From an uncultured Muribaculaceae bacterium (GTDB taxonomy: Bacteria > Bacteroidota > Bacteroidia > Bacteroidales > Muribaculaceae): a stretch of DNA of 64,000 nucleotides. The notes beneath the pieces were generated by a model, which saw nothing but the letters and a program-made list of their open reading frames with translations, was not told the DNA's origin and searched no databases. Both the position numbers and the translations under genes were made by a program. This document shows positions 35,531-46,206 of this stretch, one piece after another; the first letter of the stretch is position 1, and every line of letters starts with the position of its first letter. The stretch is taken from assembly GCA_934555895.1 (NCBI GenBank), contig CAKTFH010000008.1:1-64000 (forward strand). Reading direction: 5' to 3'.

Positions 35531-35708
35531 AACGCTTTTAAGAGGCTCGTGCGTCCTATTGCATCATAACTCTTTGGGTTACAGATGCGTGGGGTGCGCG
35601 GACTATGTGTAGGCCGGCATGCCGGCACACTCTCCGGAAGCGCATTGGAAAAAGAAAATCCAACGATATTCAGAATTTCAAAGTAATATAAACCACTAAA
35701 AAACTAAG

Positions 35709-36098
35709 ATGCCTACTATTCAGCAGTTAGTAAGAAAAGGACGCGAAAGCCTTGTGGACAAGAGCAAGTCGCCCGCGCTCGACTCCTGCCCCCAGCGGCG
35801 TGGTGTTTGCGTGCGCGTCTACACTACCACACCTAAGAAGCCTAACTCGGCTATGCGTAAAGTTGCACGTGTACGTCTCACCAACGGTAAGGAGGTCAAC
35901 TCCTACATCCCCGGCGAGGGTCACAACCTGCAGGAGCACTCGATCGTGCTCGTTCGCGGCGGTCGTGTGAAAGACCTTCCCGGTGTGCGCTACCACATCG
36001 TACGCGGTTCGCTCGATACCTCCGGTGTCAAGGACCGTACACAGCGTCGCTCCAAATACGGGGCAAAGCGTCCTAAAGCCGGTGCGGCTAAGAAGTAA
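35709..36098 (+). CDS. rpsL: Ribosomal protein S12
   Basis: 129 residues, a 30S protein of the decoding site. It has [19 protein letters not shown] and [18 protein letters not shown]. Both lysines at the streptomycin-sensitive positions (KKPNS and RVKDLP) are wild type, so no streptomycin-resistance change is visible. First gene of the str group (rpsL-rpsG-fusA). The ATG follows an A-rich leader end without a Shine-Dalgarno site. Confidence 0.97.
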   Translation: MPTIQQLVRKGRESLVDKSKSPALDSCPQRRGVCVRVYTTTPKKPNSAMRKVARVRLTNGKEVNSYIPGEGHNLQEHSIVLVRGGRVKDLPGVRYHIVRGSLDTSGVKDRTQRRSKYGAKRPKAGAAKK

Positions 36099-36308
36099 TC
36101 CTTGAGGAGCCGATTTTTTTACCTTCAGGCTACCTTCCCCAAGGGTGAAGTGACTAAATAGCACCACGAGAAATCAACCCCACTTTTCAAAACTCCGTTT
36201 TTGATTTCCCGCAGCTGACAACGGTTGAGTAAACGCGCCGGAGGGCGTGTTGAAGAAGACACCAGCCACGACGAAAAAGCAAAAACACATCTTTTCTACA
36301 AACTCAAA

Positions 36309-36785
36309 ATGAGAAAAGCAAAGCCAAAGAAACGCGTGATCCTTCCCGATCCGGTGTTTCATGATGTGAAAGTGACGAAGTTCGTCAATCACCTGATGTA
36401 TGACGGCAAGAAGAATACCGCCTACACCATCTTCTACACCGCACTGGAGACTGTGAAGTCGAAGATGCAGAACGAGGAGCGCACTGCTCTCGAAATCTGG
36501 AAGAAGGCGCTGGAGAACGTAACTCCGCAGGTGGAGGTGAAATCGCGCCGCGTGGGCGGTGCCACCTTCCAGGTGCCTACTGAAATCCGTCCCGACCGCA
36601 AAGAGTCGATTTCAATGAAAAACCTTATCAACTACGCCCGCAAGCGCGGCGGAAAGACCATGAGCGACAAGCTCGCCGCCGAAATCATGGACGCATTCAA
36701 CGACCAGGGCGGCGCTTTCAAGCGCAAGGAGGATATGCACAAGATGGCTGAGGCCAACCGTGCGTTCGCCCACTTCCGTTTCTAA
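36309..36785 (+). CDS. rpsG: Ribosomal protein S7
   Basis: 158 residues, the primary 16S-binding protein of the 30S head. It starts [17 protein letters not shown] and contains [19 protein letters not shown], ending [10 protein letters not shown]. The frame is open from 36225, but the upstream 28 codons are not S7-like, and the ATG at 36309 gives the length usual in Bacteroides. The 210-bp spacer after rpsL is long for this gene pair. Confidence 0.96.
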   Translation: MRKAKPKKRVILPDPVFHDVKVTKFVNHLMYDGKKNTAYTIFYTALETVKSKMQNEERTALEIWKKALENVTPQVEVKSRRVGGATFQVPTEIRPDRKESISMKNLINYARKRGGKTMSDKLAAEIMDAFNDQGGAFKRKEDMHKMAEANRAFAHFRF

Positions 36786-36844
36786 AACTGAATGTTGAGG
36801 TTTTATTCCATTGAACTTACAGGATTCATAGATTTCACTACAAA

Positions 36845-38971
36845 ATGGCAAAAGTAGACGAACATTTGAAATATACGCGCAATATCGGCATTATGGCCCA
36901 TATTGATGCAGGTAAAACCACCACCTCCGAGCGTATCCTCTTCTACACCGGCCTCACCCACAAAATCGGTGAGGTGCACGACGGTGCCGCCACCATGGAC
37001 TGGATGGAGCAGGAGCAGGAGCGTGGCATCACAATTACTTCGGCAGCTACCACCGCTTTCTGGAAGTATGCCGGCGACAAGTACAAAATCAACCTGATCG
37101 ACACTCCGGGACACGTGGACTTCACCGTGGAGGTGGAGCGTTCGCTGCGTGTGCTCGACGGCGCAGTGGCAACATTCTGCGCCGTAGGCGGTGTGGAGCC
37201 CCAGTCGGAGACCGTATGGCGTCAGGCTGACAAATACAACGTGCCCCGTATCGGATATGTGAACAAGATGGACCGCTCCGGCGCCAACTTCTTCGAGGTA
37301 GTGCGCCAGCTCAAGGATGTGCTTGGCGCAAATCCCTGCCCCATCCAGATTCCTATCGGTGCCGAGGAGACATTCAAGGGTATCGTGGACCTCATCACAA
37401 TGAAGGCTATCTTCTGGCATGACGAGACCATGGGTGCCGAATACAGCATCGAGGAAATACCCGCCAATCTGGTGGCCGAGGCCGAGGAGTGGCGCGACAA
37501 GATGCTCGAGAAGGTGGCCGAGTACGACGATGTACTCATGGAGAAGTACTTCGACGATCCCTCCACCATCACCGAGGACGAAATCCGCCGCGCACTGCGT
37601 GCTGCAACCCTGAAGATGGACCTCGTGCCCATGACCTGCGGCTCGTCGTTCAAGAACAAGGGCGTGCAGTGCCTGCTCGACAATGTGTGCGCTTATCTGC
37701 CCAGCCCGCTCGATGCCGGCTGCGTGGAAGGCCATTCAATTGACGACCCCGAGAAAATCGAGACCCGCGAACCCTCTTCGGAGGCTCCTATGTGCGCTCT
37801 GGCGTTCAAGATTGCAACCGACCCGTATGTGGGCCGTCTCTGCTTCTTCCGCGTTTATTCGGGCGATGTGCTCGCCGGTTCGTATGTGCTCAACTCGCGC
37901 AGCGACAAGAAAGAGCGCATCTCGCGTCTGTTCCAGATGCATTCCAACAAGCAGAACCCCATGGAGAAAATCGGCTGCGGCGACATCGGCGCCGGAGTCG
38001 GCTTCAAGGATATCCGCACAGGTGACACACTGTGCGACGAGAACCATCCCATCGTGCTCGAGGCCATGGACTTCCCCGAACCCGTTATCGGTATCGCAGT
38101 GGAGCCCAAGACTCAGAAAGACCTCGACAAGCTCGGCGTGGGCCTTCAGAAGCTCGCCGAGGAGGACCCCACATTCCGTGTGGCCACCAACGAGGAGACC
38201 GGTCAGACCGTCATCTCGGGTATGGGCGAGCTCCATCTCGACATCATTATCGACCGTCTGCGCCGCGAGTTCAAGGTAGAGTGCAACCAGGGTCGTCCTC
38301 AGGTTACCTACAAGGAGGCCATCACACGCCCCGTAGAGCTTCGCGAGGTATTCAAGAAGCAGACCGGTGGCCGCGGTAAGTTCGCCGACATCATTGTGCG
38401 TGTTGAGCCCGTTGACGAAGGCTTCGAAGGCTCGCTGCAGTTCGTCGACGAGGTGAAGGGCGGCAACATCCCCAAGGAGTTCATCCCCGCCATCCAGAAG
38501 GGTTTCACCAACGCGATGAAGAACGGTGTGCTCGCCGGCTATCCCGTGGAGCACCTCAAGGTTACCGTGCTCGACGGATCGTTCCACCCCGTGGACTCCG
38601 ACCAGCTCTCGTTCGAGCTCTGCGCCATCCAGGCCTTCAAGAAGGCTTCGGAGCAGGCCGGCCCCGTGCTCATGGAGCCTATCATGAAGATAGAGGTTGT
38701 TACCCCCGAGGAGAGCATGGGCGATGTGATTTCCGACCTCAACAAGCGCCGCGGCCAGGTAGAAGGCATGGAGACATCGCGCAGCGGTGCCCGTGTGGTA
38801 AAGGCACAGGCTCCTCTGGCCGAGATGTTCGGCTATGTGACAGCCCTGCGTACCATCACTTCAGGCCGCGCCACTTCCACCATGAGCTTCTCGCACTACG
38901 CCGAGGTATCGTCGAGCATCGCCAAGGCAGTGCTCACCGAGTGCCAGGGCCGTGTGGACCTCATCAAATAA
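36845..38971 (+). CDS. fusA: Elongation factor G
   Basis: A 708-residue translational GTPase that drives ribosomal translocation. G1 is AHIDAGKTT (18-26), G3 is DTPGHVDF and G4 is NKMD. Domains III-V follow with [18 protein letters not shown] and [20 protein letters not shown] near the end. It is the full-length bacterial type within the str operon. tuf, which follows fusA in many bacteria, is absent here; the next gene is rpsJ, joining str and S10 groups. Confidence 0.97.
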   Translation: MAKVDEHLKYTRNIGIMAHIDAGKTTTSERILFYTGLTHKIGEVHDGAATMDWMEQEQERGITITSAATTAFWKYAGDKYKINLIDTPGHVDFTVEVERSLRVLDGAVATFCAVGGVEPQSETVWRQADKYNVPRIGYVNKMDRSGANFFEVVRQLKDVLGANPCPIQIPIGAEETFKGIVDLITMKAIFWHDETMGAEYSIEEIPANLVAEAEEWRDKMLEKVAEYDDVLMEKYFDDPSTITEDEIRRALRAATLKMDLVPMTCGSSFKNKGVQCLLDNVCAYLPSPLDAGCVEGHSIDDPEKIETREPSSEAPMCALAFKIATDPYVGRLCFFRVYSGDVLAGSYVLNSRSDKKERISRLFQMHSNKQNPMEKIGCGDIGAGVGFKDIRTGDTLCDENHPIVLEAMDFPEPVIGIAVEPKTQKDLDKLGVGLQKLAEEDPTFRVATNEETGQTVISGMGELHLDIIIDRLRREFKVECNQGRPQVTYKEAITRPVELREVFKKQTGGRGKFADIIVRVEPVDEGFEGSLQFVDEVKGGNIPKEFIPAIQKGFTNAMKNGVLAGYPVEHLKVTVLDGSFHPVDSDQLSFELCAIQAFKKASEQAGPVLMEPIMKIEVVTPEESMGDVISDLNKRRGQVEGMETSRSGARVVKAQAPLAEMFGYVTALRTITSGRATSTMSFSHYAEVSSSIAKAVLTECQGRVDLIK

Positions 38972-39019
38972 TGTAAGCCGCAACCAGCTTATCCCAACGT
39001 AAAAATAGAAATACAAGAT

Positions 39020-39325
39020 ATGAGCCAGAAAATTAGAATCAAATTGAAGTCGTACGACCACAACTTGGTTGACAAGTCGGCCGAGAAGATCGTAAAGACT
39101 GTGAAGGCTACCGGTGCGGTTATCAGCGGTCCCATCCCCCTGCCCACCCACAAGCGCATCTTCACCGTGAACCGTTCGACATTCGTGAACAAGAAGAGCC
39201 GCGAGCAGTTCCAGCTCAGCGCATTCAAGCGTCTGATCGACATCTACAACTCCACAGCCAAGACAGTGGACGCCCTGATGAAGCTTGAGCTCCCTTCAGG
39301 TGTAGAAGTGGAAATCAAGGTGTGA
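39020..39325 (+). CDS. rpsJ: Ribosomal protein S10
   Basis: 101 residues. S10 is a 30S head protein that also serves as NusE in antitermination. It starts [21 protein letters not shown] and contains [20 protein letters not shown]. Begins 48 bp after fusA with no promoter between, so the S10 group continues the str transcript. Confidence 0.97.
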   Translation: MSQKIRIKLKSYDHNLVDKSAEKIVKTVKATGAVISGPIPLPTHKRIFTVNRSTFVNKKSREQFQLSAFKRLIDIYNSTAKTVDALMKLELPSGVEVEIKV

Positions 39326-39390
39326 TGCCTCTGAGGACTATATCATCAGCTGATAAACACAACGAATAAAGCAAAAAAAATCTGACCCCG

Positions 39391-39423
39391 CTCCGGCGGG
39401 CAGGCAGTTCCCGCCCGCCGGAG
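39391..39423 (+). promoter_or_regulatory. GC-rich hairpin between rpsJ and rplC
   Basis: CTCCGGCGGGC pairs perfectly with GCCCGCCGGAG around an 11-nt loop, in a 143-bp spacer, ending 45 bp before the rplC ATG. No U-tract follows directly, so it is not a simple terminator. It may be a processing or autoregulatory site. Confidence 0.55.
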
Positions 39424-39468
39424 ACTAAGGCTCAGACAAAGAATAATTTTTTTCAACTAACTACAGAA

Positions 39469-40086
39469 ATGCCAGGATTATTAGGAAAGAAAATCGGAAT
39501 GACATCCGTTTTCAGTGCCGACGGCAAGAATCTGCCGTGCACTGTTATCGAAGTTGGCCCCTGTGTGGTTACCCAGGTCAAGACTGTTGCGACCGACGGC
39601 TACGACGCCCTGCAGCTTGGTTTCGAGGAGCAGAAGGAAAAGCACTGCACTCAGCCTGAGCTCGGTCACTTCAAGAAGGCCGGTGTGACCCCCAAGCGCC
39701 ACTTGGCCGAGTTCAAAGGATTTGAAGGCGAGTACAATCTCGGCGATGTGATCAACGTGGAGCTCTTCAGCGAGGACGATTTCGTTGACATCGTAGGCAC
39801 CTCGAAAGGCAAAGGATTCCAAGGCGTGGTTAAGCGTCATGGTTTCGGTGGCGTGGGCCAGTCGACCCACGGCCAGCACAACCGTCTGCGTGCTCCCGGT
39901 TCAATCGGTGCCTGCTCCTACCCCGCGAAGGTGTTCAAGGGCATGCGCATGGCCGGCCAGACAGGCAACGAGCGTGTCACCGTGCAGAACCTCAAGGTTG
40001 TGAAGGTGATCCCCGAGCACAACGTGCTCATGATCAAGGGTTCGATACCCGGAAGTAAAGGTTCAATCGTAATGATAGAGAAATAA
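39469..40086 (+). CDS. rplC: Ribosomal protein L3
   Basis: 205 residues, an early-assembling 23S-binding protein near the peptidyl transferase centre. It starts [15 protein letters not shown] and has [20 protein letters not shown]. Its stop overlaps the rplD start by one base (TAATG), implying translational coupling. Confidence 0.97.
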   Translation: MPGLLGKKIGMTSVFSADGKNLPCTVIEVGPCVVTQVKTVATDGYDALQLGFEEQKEKHCTQPELGHFKKAGVTPKRHLAEFKGFEGEYNLGDVINVELFSEDDFVDIVGTSKGKGFQGVVKRHGFGGVGQSTHGQHNRLRAPGSIGACSYPAKVFKGMRMAGQTGNERVTVQNLKVVKVIPEHNVLMIKGSIPGSKGSIVMIEK

Positions 40087-40706
40087 TGGAACTCGCAATA
40101 TATAACATAAAAGGAGAGGACACCGGTCGCAAGGCCACTCTGAACGATGCGGTGTTCGCTATCGAGGCCAACGAGCACGCCGTGTATCTCGATGTTAAGC
40201 AGTATCTCGCCAACCAGCGTCAGGGTACTCATAAGTCAAAAGAGCGCAGCGAAGTGAGCGGTTCGACCCGTAAGCTCCACAAGCAGAAAGGCGGCGGCGG
40301 CAGCCGTATCGGCGACATTAATTCGCCTGTGCTCGTTGGTGGCGGCCGTGTGTTCGGCCCCCGTCCCCGTGACTACCGTTTCAAGCTCAACAAGAAGCTC
40401 AAAGAGCTCGCACGCAAGTCGGCTCTCACCGTAAAGGCACAGGACGACCAGATCATCGTGGTGGAGGATTTCACCTTCGAGGCTCCCAAAACCAAGGATT
40501 TCGTTGCTCTGACCAAGAACCTCAAGGTGGAAGGCCAGAAAGTGCTTCTGCTTCAGGGCTCCGACAATGAGAACGTATACCTGTCGGCACGCAACATCCC
40601 CGGCGCACGCGTGATGCGCGCCGCCGATGCCAACACCTATGTGCTGCTCGACAACAAGGCCCTCATCCTCACCGAGAGCGGTCTTGAAGTTATCAACAAC
40701 CTTTAA
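40086..40706 (+). CDS. rplD: Ribosomal protein L4
   Basis: 206 residues, lining the exit tunnel through its extended loop ([20 protein letters not shown]). In E. coli L4 autoregulates the S10 operon by binding its leader; no equivalent site is recognisable here upstream of rpsJ, though the hairpin at 39391 is a candidate. Starts in the overlap with rplC. Confidence 0.96.
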   Translation: MELAIYNIKGEDTGRKATLNDAVFAIEANEHAVYLDVKQYLANQRQGTHKSKERSEVSGSTRKLHKQKGGGGSRIGDINSPVLVGGGRVFGPRPRDYRFKLNKKLKELARKSALTVKAQDDQIIVVEDFTFEAPKTKDFVALTKNLKVEGQKVLLLQGSDNENVYLSARNIPGARVMRAADANTYVLLDNKALILTESGLEVINNL

Positions 40707-40727
40707 TAGCGCAGGAGGACATCAGAA

Positions 40728-41018
40728 ATGGAATTCACTATCGAACCTATCGTGACCGAGGCCGCTACAGCCCTCACCGAAAAGCTCAACCGCTACACAT
40801 TCCGTGTATCGCCCGACGCAAACAAGTTCCAGATCAAGGACCTTGTGGAGAAACTCTACGGAGTGAAGGTTGTAAACGTGAACACATGCGTGGTTCGCGG
40901 CAAGAACAAATCGCGCTACACCAAGAGCGGACTGCTCCGCGGCAAGACCGACGCCTGGAAAAAGGCCTATGTCACCGTGGGTGAAGGCGAGACTATCGAC
41001 TTTTACAGCAATATCTGA
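40728..41018 (+). CDS. rplW: Ribosomal protein L23
   Basis: 96 residues, located at the tunnel exit, where it docks trigger factor and SRP. It contains NRYTFRVSPDANKFQIKDLV and VVNVNTCVVRGK. The usual gene between L4 and L2. Confidence 0.95.
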   Translation: MEFTIEPIVTEAATALTEKLNRYTFRVSPDANKFQIKDLVEKLYGVKVVNVNTCVVRGKNKSRYTKSGLLRGKTDAWKKAYVTVGEGETIDFYSNI

Positions 41019-41027
41019 TAAAATAAA

Positions 41028-41855
41028 ATGGCAGTAAGAAAATTCAAGCCCACCACACCGGGGCAACGACACAAAGTTATTGGCGTGTTCAAAGGAGCGA
41101 TCACTGCTAAAGCGCCAGAGAAATCTCTTACAGTCGGTAAAAAGAGCACCGGAGGCCGCAACTCCGAGGGTCACCTCACCACACGCTACCTTGGCGGTGG
41201 CCACAAGCGCAAATACCGTATCATTGACTTTAAGAGAACTAAAGACGGTGTGCCCGCAGTAGTAAAGGCTATCGAGTACGATCCCAACCGTTCGGCCCGC
41301 ATAGCACTGCTTTACTATGTCGACGGAGCCAAAGCTTATATCATTGCACCCAACGGCTTAGAGGTTGGCGCAACTGTTGTGAGCGGTCCCGACGCGGCAC
41401 CTGAAGTAGGCAACGCTCTTCCTTTGAGCAAAATCCCCGTAGGTACCGTAATCCACAACATCGAGTTGCGTCCCGGTCAGGGCGCCTTCATGGCGCGCTC
41501 GGCAGGCACCTTCGCTCAGCTTGTGTCACGCGAAGGCGACTACGCTATTGTCAAACTTCCTTCGGGCGAAACCCGCAAGATCCTTGCTGCCTGCAAGGCT
41601 ACTGTGGGTGTCGTAGGTAACTCGGAGCATTCGCTCGAGCAATCGGGTAAAGCCGGCCGTTCGCGCTGGCTCGGCCGTCGTCCGCACAACCGCGGCGTGG
41701 TAATGAACCCTGTGGATCACCCCATGGGTGGTGGCGAAGGCCGCGCTTCAGGTGGTCATCCCCGTTCGCGCAAGGGTCTTTACTCGAAGGGTCTCAAGAC
41801 CCGCTCGCCGAAGAAGAATTCGTCGAAATACATCATCGAGAGAAGAAAGAAGTAA
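41028..41855 (+). CDS. rplB: Ribosomal protein L2
   Basis: 275 residues, required for subunit joining and the peptidyl transferase centre. It has the C-terminal [19 protein letters not shown], with the conserved histidine, and [15 protein letters not shown]. Starts 9 bp after rplW. Confidence 0.97.
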   Translation: MAVRKFKPTTPGQRHKVIGVFKGAITAKAPEKSLTVGKKSTGGRNSEGHLTTRYLGGGHKRKYRIIDFKRTKDGVPAVVKAIEYDPNRSARIALLYYVDGAKAYIIAPNGLEVGATVVSGPDAAPEVGNALPLSKIPVGTVIHNIELRPGQGAFMARSAGTFAQLVSREGDYAIVKLPSGETRKILAACKATVGVVGNSEHSLEQSGKAGRSRWLGRRPHNRGVVMNPVDHPMGGGEGRASGGHPRSRKGLYSKGLKTRSPKKNSSKYIIERRKK

Positions 41856-41891
41856 TCTCTTCACAAGTTTAAATGACAAACTGACAATACA

Positions 41892-42161
41892 ATGAGTCGT
41901 TCATTAAAAAAAGGCCCGTACATCAGCGTCAAGCTGGAGAAAAAAGTCTCCGCCATGGAGGAGAGCGGCAAGAAGCAGGTAATCAAGACCTGGAGCCGTG
42001 CCTCGATGATTGCCCCCGAATTCGTGGGCCACACTTTCGCTGTGCACAACGGTAATAAGTTCATCCCCGTATATGTGACCGAGAATATGGTAGGCCACAA
42101 GCTGGGAGAGTTCGCCCCCACCCGCATCTTCCGCGGCCACGCAGGCAACAAGAAGAAATAA
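41892..42161 (+). CDS. rpsS: Ribosomal protein S19
   Basis: 89 residues, 30S head, partner of S13. It starts [19 protein letters not shown] and ends with [33 protein letters not shown] is typical. Confidence 0.96.
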   Translation: MSRSLKKGPYISVKLEKKVSAMEESGKKQVIKTWSRASMIAPEFVGHTFAVHNGNKFIPVYVTENMVGHKLGEFAPTRIFRGHAGNKKK

Positions 42162-42209
42162 ACCCGAGGCCTGTTACATTAACATTTGACAAAAAAAGAA
42201 CAGAATAAA

Positions 42210-42620
42210 ATGGGTGTAAGAAAAAGAAACTCTGCTGAGGCAAGAAAGGAAGCCCTCAAGACGCAGTATTTCGCCAAGCTGACCAATGTGCCCTCGTCGC
42301 CCCGCAAGATGCGTCTGGTGGCCGACCTGGTACGTGGCAAGGAGGTGTTCCGCGCTTTGGGTATCCTCAAATTCTCAAATAAGGAAGCTGCAGCCCGCGT
42401 CGAGAAGCTTCTCCGGTCGGCCATCGCCAACTGGGAGGCCAAGAACGAGCGCAAGGCTGAGAACGGCGAGCTGTATGTGAGCACTATCTTCGTAGATCCC
42501 GCTCCCATGCTCAAGCGCCTTCGCACCGCTCCCCAGGGCCGCGGATACCGCATCCGCAAACGTGCCAACCACGTGACCCTCTATGTAGACACAATCGAAA
42601 AGGACACTAATAAAGACTAA
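42210..42620 (+). CDS. rplV: Ribosomal protein L22
   Basis: 136 residues, with an extended hairpin reaching into the exit tunnel. The frame is open from 42186, but I start at the ATG at 42210 ([20 protein letters not shown]), which matches the Bacteroides N-terminus. [20 protein letters not shown] and [15 protein letters not shown] are diagnostic. Confidence 0.95.
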   Translation: MGVRKRNSAEARKEALKTQYFAKLTNVPSSPRKMRLVADLVRGKEVFRALGILKFSNKEAAARVEKLLRSAIANWEAKNERKAENGELYVSTIFVDPAPMLKRLRTAPQGRGYRIRKRANHVTLYVDTIEKDTNKD

Positions 42621-42623
42621 GAA

Positions 42624-43361
42624 ATGGGACAGAAAGTAAATCCGATCAGTAACCGCCTGGGTGTCATCCGCGGATGGGACTCAAACTGGTTTGGCGGCAA
42701 GAAGTACGGCGACACTCTTCTGGAGGACTCCAAGCTTCGTAAGTATCTTAATGTCCGCTTAGCCAAATCAAGCGTGTCGCGCATCGTCATCGAGCGCACC
42801 CTCAAGCTCATCACCATCACCGTGTGCACCTCGCGTCCCGGTGTGATTATCGGCAAGGGCGGCTCCGAGGTGGACAGCCTCAAGGAAGAACTCAAGAAAA
42901 TCACCGACAAGGATGTGCAGATCAACATCTTCGAGGTGAAGCGTCCTGAGCTCGACGCCCAGATCGTGGCCAGCACCATCGCCCGCCAGATCGAAGGCAA
43001 AATAGCTTACCGCCGCGCCGTGAAGATGGCCGTGGCAGCCACCATGCGCTCCGGCGCCGAGGGCATCAAGGTGCAGGTTTCGGGCCGTCTGAACGGCGCC
43101 GAGATGGCACGCTCCGAGATGTTCAAAGAGGGCCGCACACCGCTTCACACTCTGCGCGCAGATATCGACTACGCTCTCGTCGAGGCCCACACCAAGGTGG
43201 GTGTAATCGGCGTGAAGGTGTGGATCTGCCGTGGCGAGGTTTACGGCAAGCGCGACCTCGCACCGAATTTTGCAAGCCATGCCAAGGAAGGCGGCCGTCC
43301 GGCCTCTGACCGCGGCAACCAGCGTCGCGGCGGCTTCCGCAAGCCCCGCGCCAACCACTGA
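42624..43361 (+). CDS. rpsC: Ribosomal protein S3
   Basis: 245 residues, at the mRNA entry tunnel. The N-terminal KH domain carries [20 protein letters not shown], and the C-terminal domain carries [20 protein letters not shown]. Starts 3 bp after rplV. Unusually, it is followed by a 309-bp gap rather than directly by rplP. Confidence 0.97.
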   Translation: MGQKVNPISNRLGVIRGWDSNWFGGKKYGDTLLEDSKLRKYLNVRLAKSSVSRIVIERTLKLITITVCTSRPGVIIGKGGSEVDSLKEELKKITDKDVQINIFEVKRPELDAQIVASTIARQIEGKIAYRRAVKMAVAATMRSGAEGIKVQVSGRLNGAEMARSEMFKEGRTPLHTLRADIDYALVEAHTKVGVIGVKVWICRGEVYGKRDLAPNFASHAKEGGRPASDRGNQRRGGFRKPRANH

Positions 43362-43670
43362 TAAGCCACAGCGCCGGTTCGCTCCGGGCCTCTGAACCTT
43401 GAGGCCCGGGGAGCCGGGCGGCTCAGGTCGCGGTACACCTACGTTAGGGTCCGTGAAAAAGTATGGCTACCTCTCTGACATTAAGCAGAGGCAAAGCCCC
43501 GTCCTCCCCCCTTCCTCCCGAGCGACGGAGCGGCCGTGCCCCAGCCGTGGCAAGCCGGCGATGTACGCCACGCCAGAAACGAGCCACACGCCACAGATGG
43601 CGGTGGACTTAGCAAATGGCCGCGCAAGTGGTATAAGATTTTTTTATAAATCGCTTTAACATCAGCAAAA
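43362..43670 (+). other. Expanded GC-rich spacer between rpsC and rplP
   Basis: 309 bp with no convincing gene in a place where the two genes normally abut. It contains a strong hairpin, CCGGGCCTC/GAGGCCCGG with an outer GCT/AGC (43381-43414), a smaller GCCA/TGGC hairpin near 43590, and an AT-rich end (TATAAGATTTTTTTATA) before rplP. The 86-codon frame across it has no family resemblance. No promoter match is clear. Confidence 0.6.
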
Positions 43671-44102
43671 ATGTTACAACCGAAAAAAACAAAATTCCGC
43701 AGAGTCCAGAAGGGTCGCGTAAAGGGCAACGCCCAGCGCGGCAACCAGCTCGCCTTCGGCTCGTTCGGCATCAAGACTCTCGAGTCGAAATGGATTACCG
43801 GACGCCAGATTGAGGCAGCTCGTGTGGCTGTGACACGTTACATGCAGCGTCAGGGTCAGCTCTGGATTCGCATCTTCCCTGATAAGCCCATCACCAAAAA
43901 GCCTCTGGATGTGCGTATGGGTAAAGGTAAAGGTAACCCCGAAGGCTTCGTGGCCAGCGTGACCCCCGGCCGCATGATCATCGAGATTGACGGTGTACCC
44001 TATGATGTAGCCAAGGAGGCCCTCCGTCTGGGCGCCCAGAAGCTGCCGGTCACCACCAAGTTCGTTGTCAGCCGTGATTATGATCCCAGTCAGAACGTGT
44101 AA
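43671..44102 (+). CDS. rplP: Ribosomal protein L16
   Basis: 143 residues, 50S protein near the A site. It starts [19 protein letters not shown] and contains [20 protein letters not shown] and [14 protein letters not shown], the latter including the arginine region hydroxylated in E. coli. Nearest upstream gene is rpsC across an expanded spacer. Confidence 0.96.
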   Translation: MLQPKKTKFRRVQKGRVKGNAQRGNQLAFGSFGIKTLESKWITGRQIEAARVAVTRYMQRQGQLWIRIFPDKPITKKPLDVRMGKGKGNPEGFVASVTPGRMIIEIDGVPYDVAKEALRLGAQKLPVTTKFVVSRDYDPSQNV

Positions 44103-44114
44103 TTTTAATCAGCT

Positions 44115-44312
44115 ATGAAGAAAGAAGAAATCAAAGAGCTTTCCACAGCCGACCTGAAGGAGCGTCTGGCACAGATGGAGAAGGAATATCTCCAGCAGAA
44201 GGCCACCCATGCAGTGTCGCCTCTTGACAATCCCGCCAAGATTACACTTGACCGCAAGATGATCGCCCGCGTAAAGACCGAGCTCCGCGCACGTGAGCTC
44301 AGTGGCAAATAA
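44115..44312 (+). CDS. rpmC: Ribosomal protein L29
   Basis: 65 residues, two-helix protein at the tunnel exit. It starts MKKEEIKELSTADLKERLAQ and ends in a basic helix, ARVKTELRARELSGK. Its place between L16 and S17 is standard. Confidence 0.93.
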   Translation: MKKEEIKELSTADLKERLAQMEKEYLQQKATHAVSPLDNPAKITLDRKMIARVKTELRARELSGK

Positions 44313-44351
44313 TCACATTGACCCCATCAACACTTTACCTTCAGAAAAAAA

Positions 44352-44612
44352 ATGGAAGAAAAAAGAAATCTCAGAAAAGAGCGTATCGGGGTTGTGTCGA
44401 GCAACAAAGGCGACAAGACCATCACGGTGACCGTGAAGTGGAAGGAAAAACACCCCATCTATGGCAAATTCGTCAACAAGACGAAGAAATATCATGCCCA
44501 TGACGAGAACAACGAGTGCAGCGTGGGCGACACCGTGCGTCTGATGGAGACCCGCCCTCTGTCGAAGACAAAGCGCTGGCGTTTAGTAGAAATCATCGAA
44601 AAAGTTAAGTAA
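44352..44612 (+). CDS. rpsQ: Ribosomal protein S17
   Basis: 86 residues, OB-fold 16S-binding protein. [20 protein letters not shown] and [20 protein letters not shown] identify it. The frame used starts [10 protein letters not shown], 39 bp after rpmC; an overlapping frame at 44318 is spurious. Confidence 0.95.
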   Translation: MEEKRNLRKERIGVVSSNKGDKTITVTVKWKEKHPIYGKFVNKTKKYHAHDENNECSVGDTVRLMETRPLSKTKRWRLVEIIEKVK

Positions 44613-44614
44613 CC

Positions 44615-44980
44615 ATGATACAGACCGAATCACGTTTAACCGTTGCCGACAACAGCGGTGCAAAAGAGGCGCTGTGCATCCATGTGCTCGGTGGCACCGG
44701 CCGCCGCTATGCGTCGGTGGGCGACATCATCGTAGTTTCAGTGAAGAGCGTCATCCCCTCTTCCGATGTAAAGAAAGGTACTGTATCGAAGGCTGTGGTG
44801 GTGCGCACCAAGAAGGAAGTGCGCCGCCCCGACGGATCCTATATCCGCTTCGACGACAATGCCTGTGTGCTGCTTAACAACGCCGGTGAACTTCGCGGCA
44901 CCCGCATCTTCGGCCCGGTTGCCCGCGAGCTCCGCGCCACCAACATGAAGATAGTGTCACTGGCACCCGAGGTGCTCTAA
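44615..44980 (+). CDS. rplN: Ribosomal protein L14
   Basis: 121 residues, part of intersubunit bridge B8. It starts [20 protein letters not shown] and contains [18 protein letters not shown] and [13 protein letters not shown]. Starts 2 bp after rpsQ. Confidence 0.97.
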   Translation: MIQTESRLTVADNSGAKEALCIHVLGGTGRRYASVGDIIVVSVKSVIPSSDVKKGTVSKAVVVRTKKEVRRPDGSYIRFDDNACVLLNNAGELRGTRIFGPVARELRATNMKIVSLAPEVL

Positions 44981-45013
44981 TCGCTGACCAACAACTGTAA
45001 ATCGACAACCCCA

Positions 45014-45334
45014 ATGAGCAAGCTTAATATCAAAAAGGGCGATACCGTTTACGTGCTCTCCGGTGAGGACAAGGGCCAGCAGGGCCGCGTCCTCTCGGTG
45101 CAGGCCGCCAAGCAGCGCGCCGTCGTAGAGGGTATCAACATCGTGTCGAAGAGCACGAAACCCACCGCAAAGCATCCCCAGGGCGGCATCGTCAAGATGG
45201 AAGCCCCCGTGCATATTTCCAATCTCGCCCTTATAGACCCCAAGACCGGCAAACCCACCCGTGTGGGCTACCGTGTGAACGAGAAAGGCGAGAAAGTACG
45301 TTACGCTAAAAAATCAGGAGAGGAGATCAAGTAA
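45014..45334 (+). CDS. rplX: Ribosomal protein L24
   Basis: 106 residues, assembly-initiating 50S protein. The KOW motif [20 protein letters not shown] lies at the N-terminus, with [13 protein letters not shown] after it. Stop and rplE start overlap by one base (TAATG). Confidence 0.96.
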   Translation: MSKLNIKKGDTVYVLSGEDKGQQGRVLSVQAAKQRAVVEGINIVSKSTKPTAKHPQGGIVKMEAPVHISNLALIDPKTGKPTRVGYRVNEKGEKVRYAKKSGEEIK

Positions 45335-45879
45335 TGAGCAGCACTAATCTTAAAAAGCAGTACGACGAGAAGATCGTGCCCGCCCTTACCAAAGAGTTCA
45401 GCTACACCACTCCCATGCAGGTGCCCCGCCTGAAGAAAATCGTGATCAACGAGGGCCTCGGCGAAGCCACCCAGGATAAGAAGGTCATCGAGACCGCCAT
45501 CAACGAGCTCACTGCCATCACAGGCCAGAAAGCTGTGGCAACCCTTTCGAAGAAGGATATCTCGAACTTCAAGGTGCGCAAGAAGATGCCTATCGGTGCA
45601 CGCGTGACACTGCGCCGCGAGCGCATGTATGAGTTCCTGGAGCGTCTGATACGTGTGGCTCTGCCCCGTATACGCGACTTCAAGGGTATTGAAGGCAAGC
45701 TCGACGGCCGTGGCAACTATACCCTCGGCATCACCGAGCAGATCATCTTCCCCGAGATCAACATCGACAACATCAGCAAGCTGATGGGCATGAACATCAC
45801 CTTCGTGACCTCTGCCAATACCGATGAAGAAGGCTACGCACTGCTCAAGCAGTTCGGTCTGCCCTTCAAGAACAAATAA
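45334..45879 (+). CDS. rplE: Ribosomal protein L5
   Basis: 181 residues, 5S rRNA-binding protein. [20 protein letters not shown] and the C-terminal [18 protein letters not shown] are typical. It is translationally coupled to rplX. Unusually it is followed by a strong terminator (45894) rather than running straight into rpsN. Confidence 0.96.
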   Translation: MSSTNLKKQYDEKIVPALTKEFSYTTPMQVPRLKKIVINEGLGEATQDKKVIETAINELTAITGQKAVATLSKKDISNFKVRKKMPIGARVTLRRERMYEFLERLIRVALPRIRDFKGIEGKLDGRGNYTLGITEQIIFPEINIDNISKLMGMNITFVTSANTDEEGYALLKQFGLPFKNK

Positions 45880-45893
45880 GAAAAACTTGGTTT

Positions 45894-45935
45894 AACAACA
45901 GTTTGTGGTAAAATTAGCCACAGACTGTTGTTTTT
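45894..45935 (+). terminator. Terminator after rplE, inside the spc operon
   Basis: AACAACAGTTTGTGG pairs with CCACAGACTGTTGTT: 15 bp with a single G-U pair, 9-nt loop, followed by TTT and more T-rich sequence. Confidence 0.85.
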
Positions 45936-45959
45936 CACATATTTTTTTCGCAACTTTGC
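45927..45959 (+). promoter_or_regulatory. Internal promoter for the rpsN-downstream part of the spc operon
   Basis: GTTG (45927-45930), 20 bp, CAACTTTGC (45951-45959). One mismatch in each element, at the right spacing, immediately after the terminator. Confidence 0.6.
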
Positions 45960-46206
45960 ACTCTGAAAATCAAACCTTAAGCTCCGGATTGCCATCCGGG
46001 AGCCAGCAGGGATGATTTCAGGCGTTGGCAAGCGGCTGCAAGCCGCTGACGCTCAGCGATATGGCATTCTGATGCATGTGGCCCGCCCACGGTCTGCCAT
46101 CCCCGTTCGGAAAAGGGGATGCCGCAAGCCGTCGCGAGCTTTTGCGGCAAAGGATGCTGCGAAAGAAACGTAAGTGGAAAAAGTATTTCACCCTTTAAAT
46201 AATAAA

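Larger units (their letters stand above)
35240..35708 (+). other. Intergenic region and rpsL leader
   Basis: 469 bp without a gene. It holds the terminator of the GH43-SGNH gene (35365-35405), the rpsL promoter (35498-35530) and a leader of about 170 nt. The leader contains a hairpin with GTGT/ACAC outside two GCCGGC halves (35607-35630). Confidence 0.8.
45880..46206 (+). promoter_or_regulatory. Terminator, promoter and four-hairpin leader before rpsN
   Basis: 327 bp with no gene. After the terminator and promoter there is a leader of about 240 nt. It has four consecutive hairpins: GCTCCGGAT/ATCCGGGAGC (45981-46003), AGCGGCT-gca-AGCCGCT (46031-46047), CATCCCC/GGGGATG (46098-46121) and GCCGCAA/TTGCGGC (46121-46148). 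This is the layout expected of a ribosomal-protein autoregulatory leader; I recognise no described class. Confidence 0.6.
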
